Positions 20,101 through 30,030 of a stretch of 64,000 bases of DNA are shown in pieces. Position 1 is the first letter of the stretch. The number at the start of each line of letters is the position of its first letter. The notes beneath the pieces were generated by a model. The model worked only from the letters and a program-made list of their open reading frames with translations, was not told the DNA's origin and did no database searches. The DNA comes from Bacillus subtilis subsp. subtilis. Its GTDB lineage: Bacteria > Pseudomonadota > Gammaproteobacteria > Xanthomonadales > Xanthomonadaceae. Location: positions 62,001-126,000 of the forward strand of contig JAHREJ010000001.1 in the NCBI GenBank assembly GCA_021733645.1, read 5' to 3'. The position numbers were made by a program, and so were the translations under genes.

Positions 20101-20404
20101 AGCCGCTGCCCATCCACAGCTGGTCGTGTGCGTCCACGGCGAGACTCAGCAGCTGGTTGTCGGCCAGTCCCTGCTCGCGTCGCCACACCCGGAACTGGCG
20201 GCCATCGAAACGGGCCAGGCCATCGTCGGTGGCGAACCAGAGATAACCGTGCCGGTCCTGGACAACCTGGTGCACCACATTGGAAGGCAGGCCGTCGGCG
20301 GTGGAAAAGCGCACCGCCTCGGGCAGGCGCGCCGCGGCCGCGCCGGAAAGCCACACCAGCACCAGCACCAGCAGCCGGCCCAGGCATGCCGGCCGGGTTC
20401 TCAT
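17192..20404 (-). CDS. propeller-type hybrid sensor kinase with a degenerate ATP-binding domain (array gene 2)
   Basis: A 1070-aa paralogue of its neighbours: signal peptide (MRTRPACLGRLLVLVLVWLS), Reg_prop propeller, Y_Y_Y domain, one membrane helix, HisKA and receiver. The phospho-accepting His726 (FGHEVRTPLTG) and the receiver residues (VEDD, Asp997, Lys1047) are kept. The region between them, where the HATPase should be, has none of the ATP-binding boxes: the N-box Asn, DxGxG and GxGLG are all absent, although the length and a terminal LSLP strand remain. It should therefore not bind ATP and would need a partner kinase. Its ATG overlaps the stop of array gene 3 (ATGA), so translation of the two is coupled. 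Confidence 0.87.
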   Translation of the reverse strand: MRTRPACLGRLLVLVLVWLSGAAAARLPEAVRFSTADGLPSNVVHQVVQDRHGYLWFATDDGLARFDGRQFRVWRREQGLADNQLLSLAVDAHDQLWMGSGYGTLMRMSADRTRIDHFGGARHPALAGVPIGAVLPDADGTVWVGTRWAGLFRLDPQQRLRQFLPTLRDDGVPAGDVEHLVRDGDGVLWIGTAHGLARWHTGRFHRPPDPGVARAAITGLGVDAAGMAWISTAVGQWQGQGIGALQAVSAPLHGHLLGIGGEGAHWLARGGQVWRQPAGGGRGGAAPVSLTAAGGGVPPRLHRVFEDRYGGAWLLGRHLGVWRLPPRWWQFDRQPAPLRRRGLDGFSALPGRTSVELDCAREGYWRIHDGTLERRGIARRREVRWALQAADAVHGHGPLSLHCAADGGVWLGGGHGLARWRGGRLQPVAGAPRDITALHVAADGALWVAAAGVLERYRWQGDRLHRSLRLDHRDGLPAYAVRALATDADGMLWGTSNHGLLRVVPARRQVRLYTRDDGIPAALLQASLQADGGRMLAIDAQGAMAFDPALLAQPAVPSALVIERVQVRRDARLLTLPSLAPLQLHAEDRDIQITARVLSAQLDPGQQYRFRLRDGERGWRRTRSRGTIDFPRLPPGLQVLEYQERSGQGPWSAVHTLALHVQPGGWQHPGPRTARAVGAIALLALLAWAGWRSLARSRARRAVAQRHAWAQQSAQAKTRYLATFGHEVRTPLTGVLGMTELLLASSLDPQQRQRLQRIERGGRQLLAIVDQALDDARMEAGRLPLHCIDVDLVALLPRWQHRMQPDLRAHGSSLDVHLHLPGATPMHTDPQRLQQLLQRVLDALVETLCACRISVRVDWLPGRSGLRVDIQALATPATPLPAAALSSEALQPARACVHALGGSLWCGPGPGWQVVLSLPMTAGGRCETDAPDSAGPVSNGAPPCRGGQVLLVEDDALVAEVHAALLAAGGAHVVTAAHALAALGELAVARFDVVLLDLDLPGVDGWQLLDMLRAQACTVPVVVVTARCEAGLAAQALAAGAVDLLHKPASGEQLLAAVRAARQAGRIVAA

Positions 20405-23400
20405 TGCGCCGCCCGGCAGTGCACCAACGCAGCATGCAGGGCCGCGTGCGCCACCGGCAGCCGTACGAAGGCGGTGTAGCCGGCCGCCATGACGTCGCGC
20501 TCTACATTGGGGTCGGCGCGTGCGGTCAGCGCCAGCCGTGGCACGCCCGGCCACCGACGGGCCAACCAGCCACCCGCCGATGCATCGCCGATGCGCAGGT
20601 CCGGATCGGTGGCAAGCAGCTGCCACGGCGTCACCGGCCCGGCGGCCAGCGCCTCCCAGTCTTCGCAGCGCACACCCACCGTGCAACCCAGCGCGCGCAG
20701 CAATGCGGCGATGACCTCGGCCATCTCCACATCGGGCAACAGCAACAACACCGATACGTTCGACAACGGCGTGTTGCCGCTGGCACCGGTGTGGCGCGGT
20801 GTCGGCGTCGGTGGGGCGGTGGTTGCCAGGGGCAGCCACACCTGGAAGCGCGTGCCCTTGCCCGGGTGGCTGTCCACGGCGATATCCCCTCCCATCGCCT
20901 GGGCCAGTTCGCGACTGATCGCCAGCCCCAGGCCGCTGCCCCCCTGACCCGCCGCGGTGCCGGCACCATCGGCCTGTTCGAAGCGCTGGAACAGGCGCTT
21001 GACCTGATCGGCGCGCATGCCTGGCCCGGTGTCGGCCACCACCAGCTGCAGGCCCTGCCCGCCCGCGCCGGCGCGCACCGAAACGTCCACGCGGCCGCAG
21101 GGAGTGAATTTCACGGCATTGCCCACCAGGTTGAGCAGGATCTGGCGCAGCCGCTGTGGATCGCCCAGCAGCCAGTGCCGCTCGTCCAGGTGGCTGCTCC
21201 ACTGCAGTTGCAGGTGCTTGGCATCGGCCACCGGCACCATCAGCGCATGCAGCTCGCGCAGCAGCAGCACCGGCGAGAACGCCACGTGGTCCAGCTGCAA
21301 CCGCCCGGCTTCGATGCTGGCCAGATCCAGTGCGTCGTCCACCAGCTGCACCAGGTGCAGGCCGGCGCGGCGCAGGCTGTCGGCCTGCGCGCGCTGCGGC
21401 GGCGACAACGGGCCTTGCAGCAGTAGTTCGCTCCAGCCCGAAACGATCGTCATCGGGATGCGGATACGCCCTCCCAGGCGGCCCAGGAAACGGGTCCGCC
21501 GCGCCGATGCCTGCTCGGCCAGGCCACGGTGCAGGCGCGCCTGTCGCCGGTCGCGACGCTGCCGCAACAGGCAGGTGGCCAGCCGCCCCAGCACGACCGC
21601 CGCCAACAGTGCCGCCAGCGTCAGCCCCAGCGTGCCGGTGGTGGTCTGCCACCACCCCGGTGCAACGGACAGCGCCAGTTCGTGGGGCATCGACCACGCA
21701 CCATCGGCATGCCTGGCCTGCACGGCAAGCCGGTACTCGCCGGCCCCCAGGCCGGCAAAGGTGCGCAGTGCCACCGGCCCGGTATCCACCCAGTCCAGGT
21801 CCTGCCCGACCAGTCGAAAGCGATGCTGGATGCGATCGGCATCGCCGGGGCCCAGCAGGTTGACCGCGACCTGGATGTGGCGGTCGGTGCTGGTCAGCAG
21901 CACGGGCCCCAGGCCGGGGCGGAACGTCAGCGGGGCGCCGTTGCGCTCGACCCGCACTGCATTGATCACCAGCACCGGCGGCGGTCGCGGCAGCGGCACC
22001 GCCGCCGGTTCGAGCAGCAGCAGCCCGCCTTCGCGCACGGCGGCGGCCAGCGCACCGGTGCCAAGCCGCACCAGGCGCTGGGCAAGGATTTCCTGCACCG
22101 GCAGGCCGTCGGCGCTGTCCAGCACGCGTACGCGCCCCTGGACCGGATCCAACCGGATCAAGCCGCGCGCCGCGCCTGCCCAGACGATGCCCTGGGCATC
22201 CACCACCAACGCATCGGCGCGCAGCAACGGGTAGCCGGCGGCGGCATCGAACCGGCGCACCCGGTGCAGCGTGCGTCCGTCCCACCGATGCTGCTCCACT
22301 GCATCCTGGCGGCTGACCCAAAGACTCCCGTCGTCGGCCTCCGCCATCGCCGCCACCGCGCTGCCGTGGGGTTCGGCGGCGATGAAGCGCGCATGCGTGG
22401 CATCCCAGTACTTGAGCCCCTCGCGATCCGTGGCCCACAGCACGCCGTCGCGGCTGCACAGCAACTGCCGTCGCGCCATGCCGGCGCCGAGCCCCAGCGC
22501 GGTGGGCGCTTCGGCGAGCCGACGTTGGCCGCGCGATGACCATTGCTGGATCTGCCCGGCCGCGGCCAGCCACACACTGCCGTCCGGGCAGGCCTGCAGA
22601 TGCAGTCCGCCGGCGCCCGCGCCCGCCGGCAGGGCCAGCGCCCAGCGCCGGGTCCCGCCGCGTGCGGGGTCATAGCGCATCATCTTCCCGGCGCTGGCAA
22701 GCCAGAGGCGGCCGGCGGGATCCTCCGCCAGGCCCACCGGCTGCAGGCCGGTGCCGGCTTGGGGAAAATTCAGGTGATCGCTGCTTGCGCCGGTGCGCAG
22801 GTCCAACCGCTGCAGCCGGCCCTGGCTGCCTGCCACCCACAGCCGTCCGTCCGCCGCCCCGGCAAGGGCCAACGCATCGTGGCTGCGGATGCCGGGAAGG
22901 CCCTCGCCGGCCACGGGCAGCGCCGTGAACTCACGCCAGCGCGCAGGCAATCGCCACAGCCCATGCACCCGGCTCAGAAACCAGATGTCGCCGCCGCGGT
23001 CCTGCACTGCCTGATGTATCTCCACCGCAGCGGCCGCAGGGGAACGCGCTGGGCCCGGGTTCCGCGCTGCAGGTGCAGGCCCGTGGCCTGTTGCTGCCAC
23101 AGCGCACCATCGGCGCTGCGCAGCAACGGACGCCGGGGCGTGGGCGCCACCGCCGATGACCGTTCGGTGGCCTCCACCCAGGTACGGTCGGCGCTGCTGA
23201 CATGGATGCCGCCGCGCGGATCCGGCCACAGCGCCTGTATGGCGCCGTCGGCGCCAGCGGCCGTGCCGGCGCGTTGCAGCCGCCCCTCGGCAAAGCGCCG
23301 CAGCCCGTGCGAGGTTCCCACCCACAGGCGCCCGGCATGGTCGATGGCCAGCGCCGTGACGCTGTCGGCGGCGGCATCCACCCATTCCCAGCGGGCACCC

Positions 23401-23891
23401 TTGGCAGGCAGCCTGTACACCCGATGATCCGAACCAATCACCCACAGGGCACGGTCACCGCCGCCGGCAATGGCATGGATGGTGCCGCTGCGCACCGCTT
23501 GCGGTGCCTGTGCATCGGCGCGCTCGAAACGGCGCCGGTCGGCGTCCATCATCACCAGGCCCTGCGATACGGTGCCCAGCCACAACCGGTCGGCAGCGTC
23601 GATATGCAGCGTGCCGATCTCGACATCGGGCAAACCGTCTTCGTGCCGCCACAGCCGCGACCGCCGTCCGTCAAACCGCAGCAGGCCCTCGCTGCCGGCC
23701 AACCACAGGTAGCCGGTTGCATCTTCGGCCATCGCACGGATGCCCGTGGTGGGCAGACCGTCGATGACACCCAGCTGGCGCGGCCAGGGCAGATCGAGCA
23801 CGGTCGCCAGCAGCGTCCACGGCCAGCTTGCCAGCAGCAGCCCGGCCAGCCAGCAACGGCCGACCCGTCGCCCGATCCTGCGTACGGCCAC
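20401..23891 (-). pseudogene. propeller-type hybrid sensor kinase, frameshifted and lacking the phospho-accepting His (array gene 3)
   Basis: The N-terminal part (from GTG 23891, signal peptide then propeller) is open only to 22974; the rest of the propeller, Y_Y_Y domain, membrane helix, kinase and receiver continue in another frame to 20401. The join lies at about 23023-23040, and adding one base there gives a continuous protein of about 1163 aa, the size of its paralogues. The HATPase boxes are intact ([23 protein letters not shown]), but the HisKA box reads LGGRIRIPM, with Gly for the catalytic His and Arg for Glu, and the receiver has lost its acidic pair and conserved Lys (VRLPV). It may be a true frameshift, a sequencing error in a GC-rich run, or two separately made polypeptides. 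Confidence 0.8.
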
Positions 23892-24046
23892 GCGTCATTG
23901 AAACCAGAACACATTCATCGCCGGGACAATAGAGCGATGCGACGAAGAACACAGCCCATCAACCGGAACGACGTCACATCCCGGCAAATTTCAGATCGCA
24001 TCAATCCATCAATACCAACTGACGCAACCTATACCAAGGGGCGTAC

Positions 24047-27000
24047 TCAGCTCTCCCGCTGGCGCAGCGCACGTGCCTGGGCTATGGCGTTGATCAGCAG
24101 GTCGCCCGTCACCGGCTTGCGCAGGAAACCGTCGAAACCGCCTTCCAGCACCTGCTGTTCGGCATAAGCATCGGATCGGGCGGTGACGGCGATCAGCGGC
24201 AGTTCGTAGCCCATCGCACGCAGCTGGCCGGCAATGGCGATACCGTCCAGTGCGGGCAGGTCCAGGTCCAGCAGCCCCACATCGAAGCGGCCGGCAGCCA
24301 CTTCGGACAGGGCCGCCAAGCCGTGCAGCACATGCACCACCTCGTGGCCGCGCGTGCGCAGCAGCCCGGCGATGACATCGGCCACGGTGGGATCGTCTTC
24401 CACCAGCAGCAGCCGCAAGGGCGGCAGCTGGATCCGCGCGGTGTCTGGGGCATGGCTGGCCACGTTGCCCTGCTGCTGTGTCCACGGCAGCGGCAACCGC
24501 ACGCTGAAACGCGCGCCGTGTCCCGGGCGGCTGTCGATATCAATGCGCCCACCCATCGCCACCGCCAGTTCCTGGCAGATCGCCAGCCCCAGCCCGCTGC
24601 CGCCATAGCGCGACGCGGTGCGCGGGCCATCGGCCTGTTCAAAGCGATGGAACAGGCGTTGTTGTTGTTCGGTGTTGATGCCCGGCCCGGTATCGGACAC
24701 GTCGAACACGATGCCCATGCCGTCTTCCAGCAGTTCCGCGCCCAGGCCCACATGCCCCCGCTCGGTGAACTTGATGGCATTGCCGAGCAGGTTCATCAGG
24801 ATCTGGCGCACGCGCATTTCATCGCCACTCACCTGCACCGGCCCGGGCAGGTTGAAGCTGCGCTCGAACGCCAGCCCGCGATGGTGCGCCATCGGCTCCA
24901 TCAGCGCCTGCACCTGGGCCAGCATCGACATCAGATCGAACGGACGGATGTCCAGCTCCAGCCGCCCGGCTTCGATCCGGGCCAGGTCCAGTGCATCGTT
25001 GACCAGCCGCAGCAGATGCGTACCGGCATGCTGGATGGAGGCGGCATAACCACGTTGCAGCTCATCCAGCGGCGTGGCCAGCAACAGTTCGCTCATGCCC
25101 AGCACGCCGGTCATTGGCGTGCGGACCTCGTGGCCCAACGTGGCCAGGAACTGGCTTTTGGCCTGCGAGGCCTGCTCGGCGATCTGCTGTTTGTGCACGG
25201 TGAGCTGCCACTGCTGGCGGCGGCGCAGGCGCGCGCGCGCCACGTACACCACCGTCGCGGCCAGCAGCACCCACAGCAACAGGTACGCCAGGATGGCCCA
25301 GCCGCTGCGCCACCAGGGCGGCAGCACGTCCACGCTGAGTGTGCGCGACGGTGTCCATTGGCCCTGCGGCGTGGCCGCCTGCACGTCGATGGCATACCGC
25401 CCTGCGGGCAGCCGCGACAGCAGGCGTTCGCCGTCGGCGGCCTGCATCACCCAGTTCTGGTCATACCCGGACACCCGGTAGCGGTAGCGGTTGCCCTGCG
25501 GATTGGCGAAAGACAGCAACCGCGCGGTGATGATCAGGTCGCGGTCCTGCGGGCCCAGCACGATCGGCGCATCCGGCGGCAGCGACTGCTGGCCTTCGGC
25601 GTCGTCGCGGCGTACCTGCAGGTTGTCGATGACCAGGTGCGAAGGCGGCAAGGGCAGGTCTGCCGCGTCCGGATCGAATCCCACCAGGCCGGTCGCGGTG
25701 ACGGCCAGCATCCGCCCATCGGCCGCGCGTACCGGCGGTCGCCCGCTGAACTCCACGTCGGGCAGGCCATCGCGCTCACCGTAGATGCGCAGCCGACGCT
25801 GCGCGCCATCCCAGCGCACCAACCCTCGCGGCGTGGTGGCCCACACATGGCCCTGCTTGCCGGCCACCACCCCGCCCATCGATACCGCCGGCAGGCCCTG
25901 GGCCGCGCCGACGCGCTCGCGCAGGGTCATGCTCAATCCATCCCAACCGTAGCGCTCAAGCGCCCCGTTGCGCGCCAGCCACGCTTCGCCCGGCCCGTTC
26001 CAGGTGATGTCGTAGATGCTGCCGCGCGAAATCCCCGGCACCTGCTCGAAGCGGCCCTCGTTCCAGCGCAGCAGGCCCATGTCGCCCATGATCCAGAGCT
26101 GCCCGCGCGGGTCGAACAGCATCTGCTCGACCGGGTTCTCGGTCAGCCCGCGGCCTTCGTCGATACCGATGGTCTCCAGCACATTGCCCTGCGCGTCGCG
26201 CCGCTGGATGCCGTGGCTCATGATCGACAGCCACAGGTCTCCGTTGGGCGCCTGGCGGATCAGGTCGATGCGCTGGCGCACATCCGAGCCGCCGCCGATT
26301 TTCCATTCGCGCAGCTGGCCGGTCCGCGGCTGGTACAGGCCCAGCCGCCCGCCACGCCCGATCCACAGCGCGCCATCCTGGCGTGGCAGCACCGACCAGA
26401 TCGCGCCCACGCCCACTTGTTTGTCATCGGCGATCTGGCGCAGGGTGCCCTGCGCATCCAGCTGATAGATGCCGTGCGCACCGCCGATGTAGAAATCGTT
26501 GCCGGCAGCGGCCGCGCTCAACAGGTACACGCTGTCCAGCGGTTTGCCGTCGAGCTGGTACCAGGTGGAGAAGCGCTTCCACCCGGGCGGCAGATACGCC
26601 AGGCCCTGGGTCAACATGGCAATCCACAGCCCGCCTTCGTGGTCCTGCAGCATGTCCAGCACGCCGCTGCGCGCGGTCAGGAATCCGCTGCCGGCGTCAC
26701 CGGCAAGCAGGTGCACGCTTGCCTGGTCGCCGCGGTACAGGCCATCGGCGGTACCCAGCCAATAGCCGCCGTTGCGATCATGGATGACCGTGGCCGCGCG
26801 TACATCGGCGCTGAGCGTCCAGGGCGCCTTGCGCACGCTGCCATCGGCCCCGATCCGGAACAACCCGCCTTCGGTACCGGCCCAGACCGTGCCATCGGCT
26901 TCGCGGGTCAGGCGGAACACGCTCTTGCCGCCCAGCAGCGCCGGTGCGATACGGTTGAAACGCTGCCCGTCCCAGCGCGCCACGCCACTGCCGGTGCCCA

Positions 27001-27610
27001 CCCAGACATGACCATTGGGGTCGGCCAGCAGACTGTAGATGGTGTCATCGGGGAGGCTGGTGGGGTCACCGGGATCGGCGTGGTACTGCACCAGGCTGCC
27101 GTCTTCCCCGCGCCGGCAGATGCCATGCCGGTTGGTGCCGATCCACAGTGACTTGGCCGCATAGGCCAGCGACCAGAACTGGCCATCGCAGCGCGCGTTG
27201 AGTTCGGGGAAGTGCTGGAAACGTGCACGCCCCGGTGCCAGCATGCTCAGGCCAACCCCGTTCACCCCCACCCAGACCCGATCCAGCGGATCCACCAGCA
27301 GGGTTTCCACTTCGTTGCCGGGGATGGAGTCGGGGTCGGCCGGATCATGCCGCCAGACGCGCAGCCCCACGCCATCCACCCGCGCCAGACCGTCGTCGGT
27401 GGCCGCCCAGATGTAGCCCTGGCGATCCTGCGCCAGCGCCAGCACCATGCGCGAAGGCATGCCGTCGGCCGCACCCAGGCGGCGCATGCGCGGCGTCTCC
27501 GCCGATGTCCCTGCCGATGTCCCTGCGGCCCACGACGCCACCGGTACCAGGCACAACGCCAGTACCAGCAGCACGATGCCCGCGCAGCAACCACGCGTCC
27601 CCATCGCCAT
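24047..27610 (-). CDS. propeller-type hybrid sensor histidine kinase/response regulator (array gene 4, motifs intact)
   Basis: A 1187-aa paralogue of array gene 1. It has a signal peptide ([20 protein letters not shown]), Reg_prop repeats (about 35-700), a Y_Y_Y domain ([19 protein letters not shown]), a membrane helix (about 790-815), HisKA with His827 in [11 protein letters not shown], HATPase with [15 protein letters not shown] and GSGLGLAI, and a receiver with VEDD, Asp1115 and Lys1165. ATG 27610 follows a GGGAGA site and starts the signal peptide. It is the first gene of the leftward array; 155 bp separate it from gene 3. Sensor ligand unknown; the propeller is in the periplasm by topology. 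Confidence 0.9.
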   Translation of the reverse strand: MAMGTRGCCAGIVLLVLALCLVPVASWAAGTSAGTSAETPRMRRLGAADGMPSRMVLALAQDRQGYIWAATDDGLARVDGVGLRVWRHDPADPDSIPGNEVETLLVDPLDRVWVGVNGVGLSMLAPGRARFQHFPELNARCDGQFWSLAYAAKSLWIGTNRHGICRRGEDGSLVQYHADPGDPTSLPDDTIYSLLADPNGHVWVGTGSGVARWDGQRFNRIAPALLGGKSVFRLTREADGTVWAGTEGGLFRIGADGSVRKAPWTLSADVRAATVIHDRNGGYWLGTADGLYRGDQASVHLLAGDAGSGFLTARSGVLDMLQDHEGGLWIAMLTQGLAYLPPGWKRFSTWYQLDGKPLDSVYLLSAAAAGNDFYIGGAHGIYQLDAQGTLRQIADDKQVGVGAIWSVLPRQDGALWIGRGGRLGLYQPRTGQLREWKIGGGSDVRQRIDLIRQAPNGDLWLSIMSHGIQRRDAQGNVLETIGIDEGRGLTENPVEQMLFDPRGQLWIMGDMGLLRWNEGRFEQVPGISRGSIYDITWNGPGEAWLARNGALERYGWDGLSMTLRERVGAAQGLPAVSMGGVVAGKQGHVWATTPRGLVRWDGAQRRLRIYGERDGLPDVEFSGRPPVRAADGRMLAVTATGLVGFDPDAADLPLPPSHLVIDNLQVRRDDAEGQQSLPPDAPIVLGPQDRDLIITARLLSFANPQGNRYRYRVSGYDQNWVMQAADGERLLSRLPAGRYAIDVQAATPQGQWTPSRTLSVDVLPPWWRSGWAILAYLLLWVLLAATVVYVARARLRRRQQWQLTVHKQQIAEQASQAKSQFLATLGHEVRTPMTGVLGMSELLLATPLDELQRGYAASIQHAGTHLLRLVNDALDLARIEAGRLELDIRPFDLMSMLAQVQALMEPMAHHRGLAFERSFNLPGPVQVSGDEMRVRQILMNLLGNAIKFTERGHVGLGAELLEDGMGIVFDVSDTGPGINTEQQQRLFHRFEQADGPRTASRYGGSGLGLAICQELAVAMGGRIDIDSRPGHGARFSVRLPLPWTQQQGNVASHAPDTARIQLPPLRLLLVEDDPTVADVIAGLLRTRGHEVVHVLHGLAALSEVAAGRFDVGLLDLDLPALDGIAIAGQLRAMGYELPLIAVTARSDAYAEQQVLEGGFDGFLRKPVTGDLLINAIAQARALRQRES

Positions 27611-27791
27611 CCAGATCTCCCTGTAGCCGCAGATTGTCCCACAGCCCCCGCACCCGTAGGGATACGCCGGGCACCGGGCGTGGCCACCGCCCGTCCCGGA
27701 AAGTTGCACCACAATCTGTTGCAGCCATGACACTGCTGCCGGCAACGGTGCTGTGGGTATGATCGGTCCTGACTTCCATGACGCCCGGCCC

Positions 27792-28442
27792 ATGATCCCG
27801 CGCCTGACCCTAGCCCTGCTGTTGTGCACCGCCCCGTGGGTGGCCCAGGCCGCGCCCGACACCTACCGGCTGGATCCGGTCCACACCCGGGTCCTGTTCG
27901 CGGTGGAGCACGCCGGCTTCTCCCACGCGCTGGGTACGGTGTCGGGCAGTGAGGGACGGCTGACGTTCGATCCGCAGGACTGGTCGGCGGCGACGTTGAG
28001 CGTGACCGTCCCGATCCAGCGCCTGGACCTGGGCGACGAAAAATGGAACACGGCCACGCTGGCACGCAACCTGCTCGATGCCGAACGGTTTCCCGAGGCC
28101 CGCTTCGTGTCCACCCGGGTCGAGCCGGTGGATGACACCCATGCCAACCTCATCGGCCAGCTCACCCTGCACGGGGTCACCCGCGAAATCAGCCTGGCCG
28201 TCACGCTCAATGCCCTCAAGCGCCACCCCTTGCCGCCATTCCGCCGCACCGCCGGGTTCTCGGCCACCGCCACGCTCAGCCGCAGCGCGTTCGGCGTGGC
28301 CGGTTGGCCGTCGATGATCGGCGATGAGGTGCAGCTGCGGATCGAAGCCGAAGCCGTCCGCGACAGGAATGCCGCCGATCCGCAGGACGATGCCGCGCCC
28401 CTTCCCCCCGCTCCACAGCCGGTCGAGGAGACCACGCCATGA
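27792..28442 (+). CDS. YceI-family periplasmic protein
   Basis: A 216-aa exported lipocalin-like protein: signal peptide [20 protein letters not shown], then a YceI domain with [20 protein letters not shown] and [16 protein letters not shown]. YceI proteins bind long isoprenoids such as polyprenyl quinones in a beta barrel. The acidic/proline-rich tail (about 195-216) is unusual. It overlaps the cytochrome b561 gene by 4 bp (ATGA) and is followed by a second YceI gene, so the three likely act together in the membrane quinone or redox pool; that role is inferred. Confidence 0.9.
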   Translation: MIPRLTLALLLCTAPWVAQAAPDTYRLDPVHTRVLFAVEHAGFSHALGTVSGSEGRLTFDPQDWSAATLSVTVPIQRLDLGDEKWNTATLARNLLDAERFPEARFVSTRVEPVDDTHANLIGQLTLHGVTREISLAVTLNALKRHPLPPFRRTAGFSATATLSRSAFGVAGWPSMIGDEVQLRIEAEAVRDRNAADPQDDAAPLPPAPQPVEETTP

Positions 28443-29011
28443 CCGCCAAGAACACCGCCACCCGCTGGGGCGGCGTCAGCCAGACCCTGCACTGGTTGAT
28501 TGCCCTGCTGATCCTTGCCTTGGGCATCGTGGGGCTGACGATGGGCGAGTTTCCCAAGACGCCGAAGTATTTCTGGATCTATACGATGCACAAATCGATC
28601 GGCATCACTGTGCTGGCGCTGGTGGTCACGCGCCTGGCCTGGCGCCTGTATGCCGGCGCACCGGCACCGGTGCCGGGCACGCCAACCTGGCAGGAACGCA
28701 TCGCCTCGGCCACCCATTGGCTGCTGTATGTGCTGATGTTCGCCATTCCCCTGTCCGGCTGGCTGTACGACTCGGCCAGCGGGCTGCGCCCGTTCCGCTG
28801 GTTCGGGCTGGTTGACGTGCCCAAGCTGACCGGCCCCGATGAACGCATCACCCAGGTCTCCCATGCCATCCACGAGTGGGGCTTCTGGGTGCTGATCGCG
28901 GTGGTGCTGGCCCACGCCGGCGCCGCGCTTTACCACCATTTTTACCAACGCGATGCCACCCTTGCGCGCATGCTGCCGCAACGCTGGCTTGCTTCCCCCC
29001 AGAAGGATTGA
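28439..29011 (+). CDS. cytochrome b561 (CybB-like)
   Basis: A 190-aa inner-membrane di-haem b cytochrome with four predicted helices. Candidate haem-ligand histidines are His18 (SQTLHW), His51 (YTMHKS) and others in helices 3 and 4 (SATHWLLY, VVLAHAG). It passes electrons between quinol and periplasmic or membrane acceptors such as superoxide in the CybB model. It starts in the stop codon of the first YceI gene and is 2 bp from the second, as in other YceI-CybB operons. Confidence 0.92.
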   Translation: MTAKNTATRWGGVSQTLHWLIALLILALGIVGLTMGEFPKTPKYFWIYTMHKSIGITVLALVVTRLAWRLYAGAPAPVPGTPTWQERIASATHWLLYVLMFAIPLSGWLYDSASGLRPFRWFGLVDVPKLTGPDERITQVSHAIHEWGFWVLIAVVLAHAGAALYHHFYQRDATLARMLPQRWLASPQKD

Positions 29012-29013
29012 CG

Positions 29014-29580
29014 ATGAACATCAAGCTCACCACTCCCGCGGCCGTCGCCGCTGCCCTGGCCGGGCTGATGGCCGCCGCACCGGTGCTGGCCGCCGACTAC
29101 GTGCAGGCACCCGGCTCGGTGCTGGTGTTTGCCACCAAGTACGACGGCGAAGTGTTCACCGGCAGCTTTCCCGGCTTTGATACCAAACTCAGCTTCGACC
29201 CGGCCAAGCTGGACGGTTCCAAGCTGGAAGTGACCATTCCGCTGGCCGGTGCCAAGAGCGGCAACAGCGACCGCGATTCGACCCTGCAGGGCGCGGACTT
29301 CTTCAACGTCGGCAAGTTCGCCCAGGCCAAGTACAGCGCCAGCAAGTTCCGCGCGCTGGGCAACAACCAGTACGCCGCCGACGGCACCCTGGAGCTGCGC
29401 GGGGTGAGCAAGCCGGTCACCCTGACCTTCACCTGGACCCCGGGCGCACAGCCGGTGCTCAACGGCAAGGCCACGGTCAAGCGCCTGGACTTCGGCGTGG
29501 GCGGCGGCGACTGGGCCGACACCAAGACCATCCCGAACGAAACGGCGATCAGCACCAAGGTCGTGCTGAAAGCGAAGTAA
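29014..29580 (+). CDS. YceI-family periplasmic protein (second copy)
   Basis: A 188-aa exported YceI protein with signal peptide MNIKLTTPAAVAAALAGLMA cut after VLAA. The domain begins YVQAPGSVLVFATKYDGEVF and includes LELRGVSKPVTLTFTW. It is clearly diverged from the first copy in this operon. ATG 29014 follows AAGGA and lies 2 bp after the cytochrome stop. Confidence 0.92.
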   Translation: MNIKLTTPAAVAAALAGLMAAAPVLAADYVQAPGSVLVFATKYDGEVFTGSFPGFDTKLSFDPAKLDGSKLEVTIPLAGAKSGNSDRDSTLQGADFFNVGKFAQAKYSASKFRALGNNQYAADGTLELRGVSKPVTLTFTWTPGAQPVLNGKATVKRLDFGVGGGDWADTKTIPNETAISTKVVLKAK

Positions 29581-29589
29581 GGCCCCCCG

Positions 29590-29704
29590 GTAACGCCGAC
29601 CGTTGGTCGGCTGGCCGGGGCACCCATCGAAACCGGGAACCGCCAGCCGTCGGGGGTCCCCGGGATTGCGCCCGCTACGGCAGCCGGCCAACGGTCGGCG
29701 CTAC
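29590..29704. repeat. pair of inverted SMAG/REP-like palindromes
   Basis: A GCCGACC-GTT-GGTCGGC hairpin at 29595-29611 is repeated in inverted orientation, with one mismatch, at 29684-29700; the outer ends read GTAA and CTAC. The pair fills the gap between two convergent genes and could work as a two-way transcription barrier. The same core recurs at 43293-43313. Confidence 0.6.
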
Positions 29705-29708
29705 CGGA

Positions 29709-29945
29709 TCATGGGGCTCCGAGCCAGGCCTGCACCGCGGCCAGATCGAACGGCCAGTCCAGTTCCCGTCCCTGGGCGTCGCGCAGCACCGGCACGCGCA
29801 GGCCGTAGCGGGCCTCCAATGCCCCATCGTCATCGATGAAAACGCTGTCCAGCCCCGGCACGCGGGCCTGGGCCAGCACCGCCAGGGCCTGGTCGCACAA
29901 ATGGCAGTCATCACGCTGGAACAAGGTAAACACCGGCCCACCCAC
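29709..29945 (-). CDS. glutaredoxin-like protein (DUF836 type)
   Basis: A 78-aa thioredoxin-fold protein with a redox motif CHLC near residue 17 (FQRDDCHLCDQAL) and the cis-Pro segment LRVPVLRD. This is the pattern of small glutaredoxin-family/DUF836 proteins. The start is uncertain: GTG 29945 or GTG 29933, both after an AGGGTGGG stretch; longer readings would run into the divergent sdaA start region. Substrate unknown. Confidence 0.78.
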   Translation of the reverse strand: MGGPVFTLFQRDDCHLCDQALAVLAQARVPGLDSVFIDDDGALEARYGLRVPVLRDAQGRELDWPFDLAAVQAWLGAP

Positions 29946-30030
29946 CCTGGAAAATGTTGCGCCGCAATCATGGCTGGCGCCTGCGACAGCATAGAATAGT
30001 GCTCCATCCGATACCCGCAGTTTGGCAATC

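Noticed and set aside
20401-23445. Reading array gene 3 as an independent 1014-aa gene beginning at 23445
   Set aside because: The first ~140 residues from 23445 are a shadow of the propeller read in the other frame; real homology begins only near 23030.
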